Below are positions 47,438-57,492 of a DNA stretch of 64,000 bases, one piece after another. The translations under genes were made by a program, and so were the position numbers. The DNA is from Cellulosimicrobium sp. Marseille-Q4280 (GTDB lineage: Bacteria > Actinomycetota > Actinomycetes > Actinomycetales > Cellulomonadaceae), in the NCBI RefSeq assembly GCF_943181405.1, contig NZ_CALPBY010000005.1:310001-374000 (forward strand), in the 5' to 3' direction. The notes beneath the pieces are model-generated. The model worked only from the letters and a program-made list of their open reading frames with translations, searched no databases and had not been told where the DNA came from. Numbering within the stretch: the stretch's first letter is position 1; each line of letters starts with the position of its first letter.

Positions 47438-50400
47438 GTGTTGCACGTGCACCGCTCCGAGCGTGCCGACGCGCTCGTCGAGCCGCTCGCGCGCCTCCTG
47501 GCCGACCCGCTGGACGACCCGTTCGCGGCCGACGTCGTCGCCGTCCCCACCCGTGGTGTGGAGCGCTGGCTCGCGCAGCGGCTGTCCCACCACCTCGGCG
47601 TACCGGCCGACGGGTCCCCCGGCGCGCCCGACGGCGCGTCCGGGGTGTGCGCGAACGTCGACTTCCGTGGACCGCGACGGCTCGTCGAGCAGGTGGTCGC
47701 CGACCTCACCGGCGTGGAGCCCGAGGACGACCCGTGGCGGCCCGAGCGCCTCGCCTGGTCGGTGCTCGAGGTGCTCGACGCCCATCTCGGCGAGCCGTGG
47801 GCGGCGCCGCTCGCGCGCTACGTCGGCGATCCCGGCGACGAGGTCCGCAGGGGCCGTCGCCTCACGCTCGCGCGTCGCGTGGCAGACCTCCTCGTCGACT
47901 ACGCGAGGCAGCGGCCCGACGTCGTGCTCGCGTGGTCGGCGGGCGTCGACGCGTCGGCCCCCGGACCGCGGAGGACGCGGGCCGTGGACGTGCCCGACGA
48001 CCTCGCGTGGCAGCCCGAGCTGTGGCGGCGTCTGCTCGCCCGCGTGCCCGGCACGGACCCGGCCCGCCGTGTCGAGGACGCGGTCGTCGCGCTGCACGCC
48101 GACCCGGCGGCGGTCGACCTGCCGCCGCGCCTCTCCGTCTTCGGCCCCACGCGGCTGCCGGAGGACGAGCTGCGGGTGCTGCGCGCCCTCGCCGAGCACC
48201 GCGACGTCCACCTGTGGCTCGTGCACCCCTCCCCCGCCCTGTGGGAGAAGGTCGCCGGCCACGACGACGGAGGGACCCTGCGCGCCGACGTGCCGACGTT
48301 CGCCCGGCACCCGCTGCTCGCGTCCACCGCGCGCGACGCCGTGGAGCTGCAGCTTCGACTGGCCGGCGCGGAAGCGACCCACCACACGACGACCTCGCCC
48401 CCGCGCACCCTGCTCGGCGCCCTGCAGTCGGCCCTCCGCGCGGACTCCCCGGACGGTGCGCACGTCCTGGACCCCGCCGACCGGTCGGTGCAGGTCCTGT
48501 CGTGCCACGGCCGCGCGCGGCAGGTCGAGGTCCTGCGGGAGACGCTCGTCGGGCTCTTCGCCGCCGACCCCACGCTGCAGGCGCGCGACGTCATCGTGCT
48601 CTGCCCCGACGTGGAGACGTTCGCCCCGCTCGTCACCGCGACGTTCGGCGCGGTGCCGGAGCTCGGCGACGACGCCCACCCGGGCCAGCGCCTGCGCGTC
48701 AGCCTCGCGGACCGGGGTGCGGGCACGACGAACCCGGCCCTCGCGCTGCTCGCGACGCTGCTGCGCCTCGCGGACGGGCGCGTCACGGCGTCGGAGGTGC
48801 TCGACCTCGCGGCGAGCGACCCGGTGCGCCGCCGCTTCCGGTTCTCGGACGACGACGTCGACCGGCTGCGCCAGTGGGTCGTCGAGGCGGGCGTGCACTG
48901 GGGCGAGGACGGCGAGCGTCGCGCGCGCTTCGGGATCGACCCGCACGTGCGGCAGGGCACGTGGGACGCCGCGCTCGACCGCATCCTGCTCGGCGCCGCG
49001 ATGGCGGACGAGGGCGCCCGGTTCGTCGGTCCGGCGCTTCCGCTCGACGACGTCGGCTCGACCGACGTGGACCTGGCCGGGCGCCTCGCCGAGCTCGTCG
49101 CCCGGGTGACCCACGTCCTGGACGGCCTCGACGGCGTCCACCCGCTCGGGCACTGGCTCGACACGCTCGACCGGGCGCTGACGCTGCTCGCGGAAGCGCC
49201 ACCGACGGAGACGTGGCAGATCGGCGCGGCCCGTCGCGCTCTCGGCGACGTGCGCGCCGCCGGGTCGGACCACGGCGGCGTCCCGCTGCGGCTCGCGGAC
49301 GTGCGCGCGGTGCTCGCCGACCGGCTCGCGGGACGGCCCACCCGGGCCGGCTTCCGGACCGGAGCGCTCACGGTGTGCTCGCTCGAGCCGATGCGCTCCG
49401 TCCCGCACCGCGTCGTGTGCCTGCTCGGCCTGGACGACGGCGCGTTCCCCCGCGTCGGCGCCGCCGCGGGCGACGACCTGCTGGCGCGCCACCCCGAGAT
49501 CGGTGAGCGCGACCCGCGCAGCGAGGACCGGCAGATCTTCCTCGACGCCGTCGCCGCGGCGGGCGACCACCTCGTCGTCGTGCACACCGGCGCCGACGAG
49601 CGCACGGGCGCTCCGCGGCCGCCGGCCGTCCCGGTCGCGGAGCTCCTCGACGCCCTCGGCCGCGTGGCGACGACACCCGACGGCGGACCGGTGCGCGAGC
49701 ACGTCGTGGTCCGGCACCCGCTGCAGACCGTCGACGCGCGCAACTTCACGCCCGGCGCGCTCGGCGTGCCCAGGGCGTTCAGCCACGACCGCGCGGCGTT
49801 CGCCGGCGCGCGCACCGCGCGGGGCGAGCGTCAGACGGTCGGAGCGCTGGTCAGCGTGCCGCTCGCCCTCCCCTCCGCGGACCGCGGTGCGCCGGGCGAC
49901 GTGGCGCCGGGTGCTCGCGACGTCGAGCTCGACGACCTCGTGCGCCTGCTCGAGAACGCGCCGCGGTGGTTCGCCCAGACGACGCTCGACGTGGGGCTCG
50001 TCGTGGACGAGGACGACGTCGACGACCGCCTGCCGCTCGCGCTCACGGGGTTGTCCGGCTGGGGCGTCGGCGACCGCGTGCTGCGTGCCGCGCTGGCGGG
50101 AGTCGAACCCGGCCGGGCCATGCAGGCCGAGTGGCGGCGTGGCCAGGTCCCGCCGCGCGAGCTCGGCCGCACCGCGCTGCAGGAGGTGGCACAGGCCGTC
50201 GGCCCACTGCGGCTGGTCTCCGTCGAGGCCGCGCGCGAGGCGGACGCGGCGGCAGGGCGTCCCCCGAGCCCGGACGTGCTGCGGTCCGGCGAGACGGTGG
50301 ACGTCCGTGCCGTGCTGCCGGACGGCCGCACTCTCGTCGGGACCGTGCCCGGGGTGCACGGCCGCCGCGTGGTCCGCACCGAGTACTCGCGGCTCGGCCC

Positions 50401-50887
50401 CAAGCACCGCCTGCGCGCCTGGGTGCAGGCCCTCGCCCTCGCGGCGAGCAGCCCCGGTCACGCGTGGGACGCCGTGACGGTCGGGCGGTCGCCCCGCGGT
50501 CCCGGGGTCGCCTGGTCCACCATCACCCCTCCGGAGGCGGACGCCGCGGCGACGCTCCTCGGCGAGCTCGTCGCGCTGCGCGACGAGGCGGCCCGCGAGC
50601 CCCTGCCGCTGCTGCCCGAGGTGTCGTTGAAGTACGCCGAGGAGCGGCGCACCACCGACGCGCGCGACGCCCTGATGCGCGCCGGCTGGCTGTGGAACAA
50701 GGGGTTCGAGCGCAAGGACCCGTACGTCGTGCTCGCCTGGGGTCGCGACCCGCAGCTGGCCGACGTCGCCGGTCAGGCGTCGACGGCGGACCTGGGCAGG
50801 TTCCCCGACGACCCGTCCCGGCTCGGCGCCCTGTCACGCCGCGTGTGGGAGCCCTTGCTGGAGAACGAGCTGCGAGGTGCCCGATGA
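47438..50887 (+). CDS. recC: exodeoxyribonuclease V gamma subunit
   Basis: 1149 residues, close to Escherichia coli RecC (1122). N-terminal 'VVAVPTRGVERWLAQRLSHHLG' and 'ANVDFRGPRRLVEQVV' are characteristic, as are 'LSVFGPTRLPEDELRVLRALAEHRDVHLWLVHPSPALW' and 'QVLSCHGRARQVEVLRETLVGLFAADPTLQARDVIVLCPDVETFAPL'. RecC is the inactivated helicase-like subunit that scans for Chi and splits strands. GTG 47438 with GAGGGGG upstream. First gene of the recCBD operon. Confidence 0.95.
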   Translation: MLHVHRSERADALVEPLARLLADPLDDPFAADVVAVPTRGVERWLAQRLSHHLGVPADGSPGAPDGASGVCANVDFRGPRRLVEQVVADLTGVEPEDDPWRPERLAWSVLEVLDAHLGEPWAAPLARYVGDPGDEVRRGRRLTLARRVADLLVDYARQRPDVVLAWSAGVDASAPGPRRTRAVDVPDDLAWQPELWRRLLARVPGTDPARRVEDAVVALHADPAAVDLPPRLSVFGPTRLPEDELRVLRALAEHRDVHLWLVHPSPALWEKVAGHDDGGTLRADVPTFARHPLLASTARDAVELQLRLAGAEATHHTTTSPPRTLLGALQSALRADSPDGAHVLDPADRSVQVLSCHGRARQVEVLRETLVGLFAADPTLQARDVIVLCPDVETFAPLVTATFGAVPELGDDAHPGQRLRVSLADRGAGTTNPALALLATLLRLADGRVTASEVLDLAASDPVRRRFRFSDDDVDRLRQWVVEAGVHWGEDGERRARFGIDPHVRQGTWDAALDRILLGAAMADEGARFVGPALPLDDVGSTDVDLAGRLAELVARVTHVLDGLDGVHPLGHWLDTLDRALTLLAEAPPTETWQIGAARRALGDVRAAGSDHGGVPLRLADVRAVLADRLAGRPTRAGFRTGALTVCSLEPMRSVPHRVVCLLGLDDGAFPRVGAAAGDDLLARHPEIGERDPRSEDRQIFLDAVAAAGDHLVVVHTGADERTGAPRPPAVPVAELLDALGRVATTPDGGPVREHVVVRHPLQTVDARNFTPGALGVPRAFSHDRAAFAGARTARGERQTVGALVSVPLALPSADRGAPGDVAPGARDVELDDLVRLLENAPRWFAQTTLDVGLVVDEDDVDDRLPLALTGLSGWGVGDRVLRAALAGVEPGRAMQAEWRRGQVPPRELGRTALQEVAQAVGPLRLVSVEAAREADAAAGRPPSPDVLRSGETVDVRAVLPDGRTLVGTVPGVHGRRVVRTEYSRLGPKHRLRAWVQALALAASSPGHAWDAVTVGRSPRGPGVAWSTITPPEADAAATLLGELVALRDEAAREPLPLLPEVSLKYAEERRTTDARDALMRAGWLWNKGFERKDPYVVLAWGRDPQLADVAGQASTADLGRFPDDPSRLGALSRRVWEPLLENELRGAR

Positions 50888-53800
50888 TCGGCCCGACGTC
50901 CGCCCCGCTGCCGACGACGCCGTCGACGACACCGCCCACGCCCGTGACACAGAGCGCGACGAGGTCCGGCGGCGCGCCCCGACGCTTCGACCCCTTCGCC
51001 AGCCTCCCCGACGGGACCGTCGTCCTCGAGGCGAGCGCCGGCACGGGGAAGACGCACACCATCGCGACCCTCACGACGCGGTACGTCGCCGAGGGCGTCG
51101 CGACGCTGCCCGAGATCATGCTCGTCACGTTCGGCCGTGCGGCGACGTCCGAGCTCCGTGACCGCGTCCGCGAGCGCCTCGTCGCCACGGAGCGCGCCCT
51201 GCGCGAACCGGACCCGGCGAAGGACCCGGACCCGCTCGTGGGGTTCCTCGGGGCGGTCGACGCCGCCGAGCTCGACCGTCGCCGCGACCGCCTGCGCGTC
51301 GCGCTGTCCCAGCTCGACGCCGCGACCATCACGACCACCCACGGGTTCTGCCAGCAGATGCTGTCCGCCCTCGGCACGGCCGCAGACGTCGACCTCGCCA
51401 CGGGCTTCCTCCCCGACGTCTCCGACCTCGTCGAGGAGGTCACGGACGACCTGTACGTGCGGCTCTTCGCCGACCAGGCCGAGCCACCGCTCGCCCCGCG
51501 GGACGTGTCCGACGTCGCGCGCGCCGCGGTGAGCGACCACGGCGCCGTCCTCGCCCCGGGCGACGCCGCCACGGGCTCGGTGGCGGCCGTTCGGCACGAG
51601 GTCGCCGTCGCCGCGCGGCGTGAGGTCGAGGCGCGCAAGCGCGCGATGCACCTGCTCGACTACGACGACCTCCTCGTGCTCCTGCGCCGCGCGCTGACGG
51701 ACCCCGAGCACGGCGAGACGGCGGCCGAGCGCGTCCGCAGCCGGTACCGGGTCGTCATGGTCGACGAGTTCCAGGACACGGACCCCGACCAGTGGGAGAT
51801 CCTGCGCACCGCGTTCCACGGGCACCGCACGCTCGTGCTCATCGGGGACCCGAAGCAGGCGATCTACGCGTTCCGTGGGGCGGACGTCGTGACGTACCTG
51901 AGCGCCGTCGAGGTCGCGGAGGACGTCGCGACCCTGAGCACGAGCTGGCGCAGCGACGGTCCTCTCCTCGCCGGGCTCCACGCCCTGCTGGGCGAGACCG
52001 CGCTGGGCGACCCGCGCATCGTCGTGCGGCCGGTCGACGCCGCGAACCCGCAGGCCCGCCTCGCCGGCGGCGCGCCGGTCCGGCTGCGGCAGGTCACCCG
52101 CCGCGCCTACCGGCTCGGCGGGTCGTCCGCGCCGTCCGCCCCCGACGCGCGGTCCCTCCTCGCGAAGGACGTGGCGGCCGACGTCGCAGGGCGGCTCGGG
52201 ACCGCGAGCGGAGGTGACCGTGTGCTCGACGGCGTCGATCCTTCCGACGGTTCCGAGCACTGGCGCGGGCTCGAGCCGCGCGACGTCGCGGTGCTCACGA
52301 GGACGAACGCGCAGGCGGAGGCGGTCCGGTCCGCGCTCGTGGCGCTCGGGGTCCCCGCCGTCGTGTCCGGGCCGTCGAGCGTGTTCGGCTCCGCGGCGGC
52401 CCAGGACTGGCTCACGCTGCTCGCCGCCCTCGAGCAGCCAGGTCTGCACCGCCGCGCGACGGCGCTCGCGCTCACGCCCTTCGTCGGGTGGGACGCGCAG
52501 CGGCTCGCGACGGCCGACGACACCGACCACGACGAGCTCGGCGACACGGTGCGCGCGTGGGCGCGGTTGCTCGCCGACCGCGGGGTGGCCGCCGTCGCGG
52601 AGGTCGCCGCGCGGCGGGGAACGACGCAGCGGGTCATGGCCCGTGCCGACGGCGAGCGCTACCTCACGGACCTGCGGCACGTCACGCAGGCGCTGCACGA
52701 GGCCGCCACCACCGAGGGCCTGGGTACGGCGGCGCTCACCGCGTGGCTGCGCAGCAGGATCGCCGAGGTCGGCACGGTGTTCACCGACGAGCGGACCCGG
52801 CGCCTCGAGACGGACGCCGCCGCCGTCCAGGTCGTCACCGTGCACGCCGCCAAGGGCCTCGAGTTCGGCGTGGTCTACGTCCCGTTCGGCTGGGAGCGGT
52901 TCGAGCCCGACGACCAGGAGCTCTTCGCGTTCCACGACGACCACGGTCAGCGCGTGCTGCACGTGGGCGGCATCGGTTCGCCAGGGTTCGTGGACGCCCG
53001 GACGCGCTCGCGCGACGAGGAGCTGGGCGAGGACCTGCGCCTGCTGTACGTCGCGCTCACGCGCGCCCGGCACCAGGTCGTCGTGCACTGGACGCCGTCG
53101 AAGCGCAGCACCGGCTCCGGCCCGCTGACGCGCCTGCTGCTCGCCGACCGGCTGCTCGGTGGCGAGCCGGGTCGTCACGCGCGGCCCGACGCGATGCGCG
53201 ACGACGCGGTGCGCGCCGCGTTCGAGGCCGTCGCTGCGCGCTCGGGCGGGACGGTCGTCGTCGAGCAGGTGGACTCGCGCCCGAAGGGCCGGCGGTGGTC
53301 GCCGGCGCAACGCCCCGAGACGGAGCTGGAGGTCGCGACGGCCGGTCACCTGCCCGACCGTGAGTGGCGGCGCGCGTCCTACTCCGCGCTCACCGCCGCC
53401 GCGCACCACGGTCCTGTCGGTGGGGTCGAGTCGGAGCCGGAGGACCCCGGGGTGCAGGACGAGCCGGAGGACGTCGCCGACGACGACGCGCAGGACGTCG
53501 GCCCTACCGCGACACCCGACGCCGCGCCGGGTGCCGACGTCCCGTCACCGTTCGAGGGCCAGCCCGGCGGGACCGCGTTCGGCACGCTCGTGCACGAGAT
53601 CCTCGAGTACGTGGACACCGCGGCCGACGACCTGGACGCGGAGGTTCTGGCCCGGTGCGCCCAGGCGGCGACCGTCCGCGTGCCAGGGGTCGAGCCCGTC
53701 GCGCTCGCCACGGCGCTCGGACTCGCTCTGCGCACCCCGCTCGGGCCGCTCGCCGGGGGGCTCACGCTCGCCGAGGTGCATCCGCGCGACCGCCTGCCCG

Positions 53801-54396
53801 AGCTCGAGTTCGAGCTGCCGCTCGCGGGGGGCGACCTCACGGAGGGCGTCCGCCCGTCGACGCTGCGCGACCTCGCCGCCGTCCTGCGCGCCCACCTCGC
53901 CCCGGACGACCCGTTCGTCCGCTACCCCGACCTGCTGGCCGCGCTCGCCGACGAGTCCGGGACGGTGTCCGACGGCGTGCCGCTGCGCGGCTACCTCACG
54001 GGCTCGATCGACGCGGTGCTCCGCGTGCCGGGACCGGACGGGCGGCTCCGCTACCTCGTCGTCGACTACAAGACGAACCGGGTCGGCCCGCCCGGTCTGC
54101 CGCTCACCGTCGCCGACTACCGGCCCGAGGCGACGCGCGACGCGATGCTCGCCTCGCACTACCCGCTCCAGCTCGTGCTCTACCTCGTGGCGCTCCACCG
54201 CTACCTGCGCTGGCGGCTGCCCGGCTACGACCCGGACCAGGACCTCGCGGGCGGTGCCTACCTGTTCGTGCGCGGCATGGCCGGGCCGAGCACGCCGACA
54301 GGTCCCGACGGCGCCCCGTACGGGGTCGTCGCGTGGACGCCGCCGCCCGGGCTCGTCGTCGCCCTGTCCGCCCTGCTCGACGGAGTCCGCGCATGA
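50884..54396 (+). CDS. recB: exodeoxyribonuclease V beta subunit
   Basis: 1170 residues. A 45-residue Pro/Thr-rich start precedes the helicase: Walker A 'EASAGTGKTHTIATLTTRY' (about 55), motif II 'VVMVDEFQDTDPDQWEIL' (about 292), 'LIGDPKQAIYAFRGADV', motif V/VI 'VQVVTVHAAKGLEFGVVYVPF' and 'LLYVALTRARHQVVV'. The C-terminal nuclease domain has 'FGTLVHEILEYV' (about 900) and the catalytic 'YLVVDYKTNRVG' (about 1059). So 3'-5' helicase and nuclease of RecBCD. ATGA overlap with recC and with recD. Confidence 0.95.
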   Translation: MIGPTSAPLPTTPSTTPPTPVTQSATRSGGAPRRFDPFASLPDGTVVLEASAGTGKTHTIATLTTRYVAEGVATLPEIMLVTFGRAATSELRDRVRERLVATERALREPDPAKDPDPLVGFLGAVDAAELDRRRDRLRVALSQLDAATITTTHGFCQQMLSALGTAADVDLATGFLPDVSDLVEEVTDDLYVRLFADQAEPPLAPRDVSDVARAAVSDHGAVLAPGDAATGSVAAVRHEVAVAARREVEARKRAMHLLDYDDLLVLLRRALTDPEHGETAAERVRSRYRVVMVDEFQDTDPDQWEILRTAFHGHRTLVLIGDPKQAIYAFRGADVVTYLSAVEVAEDVATLSTSWRSDGPLLAGLHALLGETALGDPRIVVRPVDAANPQARLAGGAPVRLRQVTRRAYRLGGSSAPSAPDARSLLAKDVAADVAGRLGTASGGDRVLDGVDPSDGSEHWRGLEPRDVAVLTRTNAQAEAVRSALVALGVPAVVSGPSSVFGSAAAQDWLTLLAALEQPGLHRRATALALTPFVGWDAQRLATADDTDHDELGDTVRAWARLLADRGVAAVAEVAARRGTTQRVMARADGERYLTDLRHVTQALHEAATTEGLGTAALTAWLRSRIAEVGTVFTDERTRRLETDAAAVQVVTVHAAKGLEFGVVYVPFGWERFEPDDQELFAFHDDHGQRVLHVGGIGSPGFVDARTRSRDEELGEDLRLLYVALTRARHQVVVHWTPSKRSTGSGPLTRLLLADRLLGGEPGRHARPDAMRDDAVRAAFEAVAARSGGTVVVEQVDSRPKGRRWSPAQRPETELEVATAGHLPDREWRRASYSALTAAAHHGPVGGVESEPEDPGVQDEPEDVADDDAQDVGPTATPDAAPGADVPSPFEGQPGGTAFGTLVHEILEYVDTAADDLDAEVLARCAQAATVRVPGVEPVALATALGLALRTPLGPLAGGLTLAEVHPRDRLPELEFELPLAGGDLTEGVRPSTLRDLAAVLRAHLAPDDPFVRYPDLLAALADESGTVSDGVPLRGYLTGSIDAVLRVPGPDGRLRYLVVDYKTNRVGPPGLPLTVADYRPEATRDAMLASHYPLQLVLYLVALHRYLRWRLPGYDPDQDLAGGAYLFVRGMAGPSTPTGPDGAPYGVVAWTPPPGLVVALSALLDGVRA

Positions 54397-56408
54397 CCGC
54401 TACCGCAACGTCGGTCCCGCTGCCGGACGAGGGCGACCCGCGCCTCGCCGTCGGCGTCCCGGCCTGGCTCGCGCGGTTCAACGCGGCCCGTGTGGTCTCG
54501 GCGACCGACCTGCGCGTCGCGCTACGGCTCGGCCGCCTCACGGGCGAGCACGACGACCGGGTGCTGCTCGCCGTCGCGCTCGCCGTGCGCGCGGTCCGCA
54601 ACGGGTCGGTGTGCGTGCGCCTCGACGACCCGTCCCTCCGGCTCCCCGAGGACGAGGAGGCGGCAGGAGCCGAGGCCGCGCACCTGCCGTGGCCCGACGA
54701 CGCGGCCTGGGCCGGGGCGGTCGCGCGCAGCCCTCTCGTCGCGGCAGGGGTGGACGCGCCCGACGACCGGCCGGCGCGCTGGGTCGGCGGGCTGCTCTAC
54801 CTCGACCGGTACTGGCGCGACGAGCTCGCGGTGCGCCGCGACGTCGACGGCCGGCTGGCCACGGACGACCTCCCCGTGGACGACGCCCGCCTGGACGTCG
54901 CCCTGGCCCGCCTGTTCCCGTCGGGACGCGACGCCCGCCAGCGCCTCGCCGCGGCGCACGCCGCCCACCGCCGTCTCACCGTCCTGACGGGTGGCCCCGG
55001 CACCGGCAAGACGACGACCGTCGCACGCCTTCTCGCCGTCCTGCACGACGCCGCCGTCCCGGCCGGACAGCAGGCCGACGGCCAACCGGCCGGACAGCAG
55101 GCCGGTGGTCTGGTGGACGGGTCGGTCGGCGGGCCGACCGAGAGCACCGTGCTCCGGGTCGCGCTCGCCGCCCCGACGGGCAAGGCCGCCGCCCGCCTGC
55201 AGGAGGCGGTGCGCGACGTCGTGTCCCGCTTCGACGACCCGGTCGACCGCGAGCGCGTCGGGTCACCGGTCGCCTCGACGCTGCACCGCCTGCTCGGCTA
55301 CCGGCCGGGCAGCACCACGCGGTTCCGGCACGACGCGCACCACCACCTGCCGCACGACGTGGTCGTCGTCGACGAGACGTCGATGGTCGCGCTGCCGCTC
55401 ATGGCGCGGCTGCTCGAGGCGTTGCGGCCCGACGCGCGGCTCGTCCTCGTCGGTGACCCGGACCAGCTCGCGTCCGTGGAGGCGGGTGCGGTGCTCGGCG
55501 ACCTGGTGAACCGGCCACAGGTCGCCGCCCACCCCGCCGCCGCAGCGGTCCGCGCCGTCGCCGACGACGCACTCGCCGACGCTCCTGCGCCCGCCGAGGG
55601 CGAGGTGGACGACCGCTCGGCCCTGGGCAACGGTGTCGTCCGCCTGCGCACCGTCCACCGGCAGGAGAGCGGCTCGGCGATCCTTCCGCTCGCCGAGGCG
55701 ATCCGGCGCGGGGAGGCGGACACGGTCCTCGAGCTGCTGCGCGCGGGCGACGCCTCCGTGGAGTTCTTCGAGTCCCCCGACGGCGAGCCGGACGACGCCG
55801 CGCTCTCCGCCGTCCGGGCCGACGCCGTCGCCGCCGGCACACGGCTGGTCGCCGCGGCGCGCGACGGTGACCCCACCGGCGCCCTCTCGGCGCTGGCGCA
55901 GCACCGCGTCATGGTCGCGCACCGCCGGGGACCCGCCGGCCGCACCCGCTGGGCGGCGCAGGTCGAGGCGTGGGTCGAGGAGGCCACCGAGCGTCCCGCG
56001 ACGGACACGCCGTGGGTCGCCGGCCGGCCGCTTCTCGTCACGACCAACGCCCCGGACGTCGGCCTCTACAACGGCGACACCGGCGTCCTCGTCGCCGACG
56101 GGGACGGCGTCGTGGCGGTGTTCGGCGACCCGGGCGCCCCCGTGCGCGTCCGCACCCATCGCCTGCCCCCGGTCGAGAGCGTGCACGCGATGACCGTCCA
56201 CCGCGCGCAGGGCAGCCAGTTCCGCCGCGTCACGCTCCTCCTGCCGCCCGAGACCTCGCCGCTGCTCACGCGCGAGCTGCTCTACACGGCGGTCACCCGC
56301 GCCCAGGACGCCGTGCGCGTGGTGGGGAGCGAGGCCGCGGTGCGGGCCGCCGTCGGGCACGCGGTGCGCCGGGCGAGCGGGCTGCGGGAGCCGCTCGGGA
56401 CCGGCTGA
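54393..56408 (+). CDS. recD: exodeoxyribonuclease V alpha subunit
   Basis: 671 residues (E. coli 608). Walker A 'VLTGGPGTGKTTTVARLLAVL' (about 197-217), 'LAAPTGKAAARLQEAV', Walker B 'VVVVDETSMVALPLMARLL' (about 325), 'LVGDPDQLASVEAGAVLGDL', C-terminal 'SVHAMTVHRAQGSQFRRVTLLLP' and 'ELLYTAVTRAQDAVRVVG'. 5'-3' helicase of the complex. An extra loop of about 30 residues after Walker A contains a 27-bp direct DNA repeat (PAGQQADGQ/PAGQQAGGL). Confidence 0.95.
   Translation: MTATATSVPLPDEGDPRLAVGVPAWLARFNAARVVSATDLRVALRLGRLTGEHDDRVLLAVALAVRAVRNGSVCVRLDDPSLRLPEDEEAAGAEAAHLPWPDDAAWAGAVARSPLVAAGVDAPDDRPARWVGGLLYLDRYWRDELAVRRDVDGRLATDDLPVDDARLDVALARLFPSGRDARQRLAAAHAAHRRLTVLTGGPGTGKTTTVARLLAVLHDAAVPAGQQADGQPAGQQAGGLVDGSVGGPTESTVLRVALAAPTGKAAARLQEAVRDVVSRFDDPVDRERVGSPVASTLHRLLGYRPGSTTRFRHDAHHHLPHDVVVVDETSMVALPLMARLLEALRPDARLVLVGDPDQLASVEAGAVLGDLVNRPQVAAHPAAAAVRAVADDALADAPAPAEGEVDDRSALGNGVVRLRTVHRQESGSAILPLAEAIRRGEADTVLELLRAGDASVEFFESPDGEPDDAALSAVRADAVAAGTRLVAAARDGDPTGALSALAQHRVMVAHRRGPAGRTRWAAQVEAWVEEATERPATDTPWVAGRPLLVTTNAPDVGLYNGDTGVLVADGDGVVAVFGDPGAPVRVRTHRLPPVESVHAMTVHRAQGSQFRRVTLLLPPETSPLLTRELLYTAVTRAQDAVRVVGSEAAVRAAVGHAVRRASGLREPLGTG
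55059..55104 (+). repeat. 27-bp spaced direct repeat inside recD
   Basis: The 19-mer CCGGCCGGACAGCAGGCCG occurs at 55059-55077 and 55086-55104, coding PAGQQA twice in a surface loop between helicase motifs. Recent in-frame duplication. Confidence 0.85.
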
Positions 56409-56499
56409 AAGCCCTGGAGCGTGGGTCGCGTGCGTGCGACGATGCAGCGTCGTCCGAGGACGTGCCCGTCCCTGACCCTCGGCTCCCTCTGGAGGTCCC

Positions 56500-56907
56500 G
56501 TGCCGAAGAACGTCACCCTCATCCGTTCACGCGAGCTGTCCGACGTCGCCGAGTACGCCTACGCCGCCACCGTCGCGGCCGACGCGAGGCTGGTCTTCCT
56601 CGCCGGCTCGTGCCCGCTCGACGCGGACGGACGGACCGTCGCGCCCGGCGACCACGCCGGCCAGGCCGCGCGCTGCGTCGAGAACATGGTCGTCGCGCTC
56701 GCGGCGGCCGGCGCCACCCTCGAGGACGTCGTGAGCACGCGGGTCCTCGTCGCGTCGTCGCGGCAGGCCGACCTCGTCGCCGCGTGGGAGGTCGTGCGCG
56801 ACGCGTTCGGCGACCACGACGTCCCGAGCACGCTGCTCGGCGTCACGGTGCTCGGCTACGACGACCAGCTCGTCGAGGTCGAGGCGGTCGCGGCCGTCCG
56901 GGACTGA
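56500..56907 (+). CDS. RidA/YjgF-family protein
   Basis: 135 residues. 'YAYAATVAADARLVFLAGSCPLDADGRTVAPGDHAGQAARCVENMVVALAAAGATLEDVVSTRVLVASSRQADLVAAW' is a RidA trimer fold. The residue corresponding to the catalytic Arg of true RidA deaminases lies in 'VVSTRVLVAS', and the C-terminal 'LLGVTVLGYDDQLVEVEAVAAV' differs from the RidA-subfamily motif, so it may belong to an Rid paralogue. RidA enzymes destroy reactive enamines/imines. GTG 56500 with GGAGGTCC. Confidence 0.88.
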   Translation: MPKNVTLIRSRELSDVAEYAYAATVAADARLVFLAGSCPLDADGRTVAPGDHAGQAARCVENMVVALAAAGATLEDVVSTRVLVASSRQADLVAAWEVVRDAFGDHDVPSTLLGVTVLGYDDQLVEVEAVAAVRD

Positions 56908-56958
56908 CGCACGCGGACGTCCGCCGGCATCATCGAGCCGCGAGACCGGGCCACCTCG

Positions 56959-57315
56959 TCACACGAAGCCCGGGTACTCCCACGGCTCGACGTCGAACAG
57001 CGCACGCGACGCCGGGTTGCCCTGGACGAGCGCGTCCACCACGTGCTGGTGCAGCACCTCGGCGCCGCTGCGCGTGAACGACGAGCTGAAGAGGCCACCG
57101 GGCTCGACGCGCGTCGAGTACATGAGCGGCATGCGGCCCTCGGACCGGTCGTAGCCGACCCAGCGCGTGAACACCGACCAGCCCGCGACCACGTCCAGCC
57201 CGACGACCGACCGGTCGTCCCCGCGCAGCTCGTGCCAGGTCTGCTCGTCGATCGGCATGCCGTCGAAGTCGTAGTACAGCACCACGTCGGCGTGGAAGTT
57301 GATCTCGTCGTCCAC
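56959..57315 (-). CDS. hypothetical protein, 118 residues
   Basis: GTG 57315 with GAGGGGAG upstream. Acidic, soluble, aromatic-rich: 'MDDEINFHADVVLYYDFDGM', 'GWSVFTRWVGYDRSEGRMPLMYSTRVEPGG', ends in 'FDVEPWEYPGFV'. No signal peptide or membrane segment. Not recognised. It diverges from the LLM oxidoreductase gene at 57493, with 177 bases between. Confidence 0.65.
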   Translation of the reverse strand: MDDEINFHADVVLYYDFDGMPIDEQTWHELRGDDRSVVGLDVVAGWSVFTRWVGYDRSEGRMPLMYSTRVEPGGLFSSSFTRSGAEVLHQHVVDALVQGNPASRALFDVEPWEYPGFV

Positions 57316-57492
57316 GGCCGCTCCCCTCGCCCCAGGGTCGTCGTCCCCCAATACGGTCGCCACGTCGTCGCGACCACCGCACCGCCTTGTGCAGCCGATG
57401 ATGCCGCTCCCGGTCCGATACCGCCATCCGGCGCGCGCACCGCCGGAGGACGGCGGGAATGCGCGTCCGGTGCGCCGGGGTTGTCCCTCGTG

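Noticed and set aside
46889-50461. 1190-residue minus-strand ORF
   Set aside because: Only its C-terminal 126 residues (VOC protein) are real; the rest is a shadow of recC.
57415-57430. Fourth copy of the TetR operator
   Set aside because: Only CCGATACCG resembles a half; the ACCGACCG...CGGTATG arrangement is missing.
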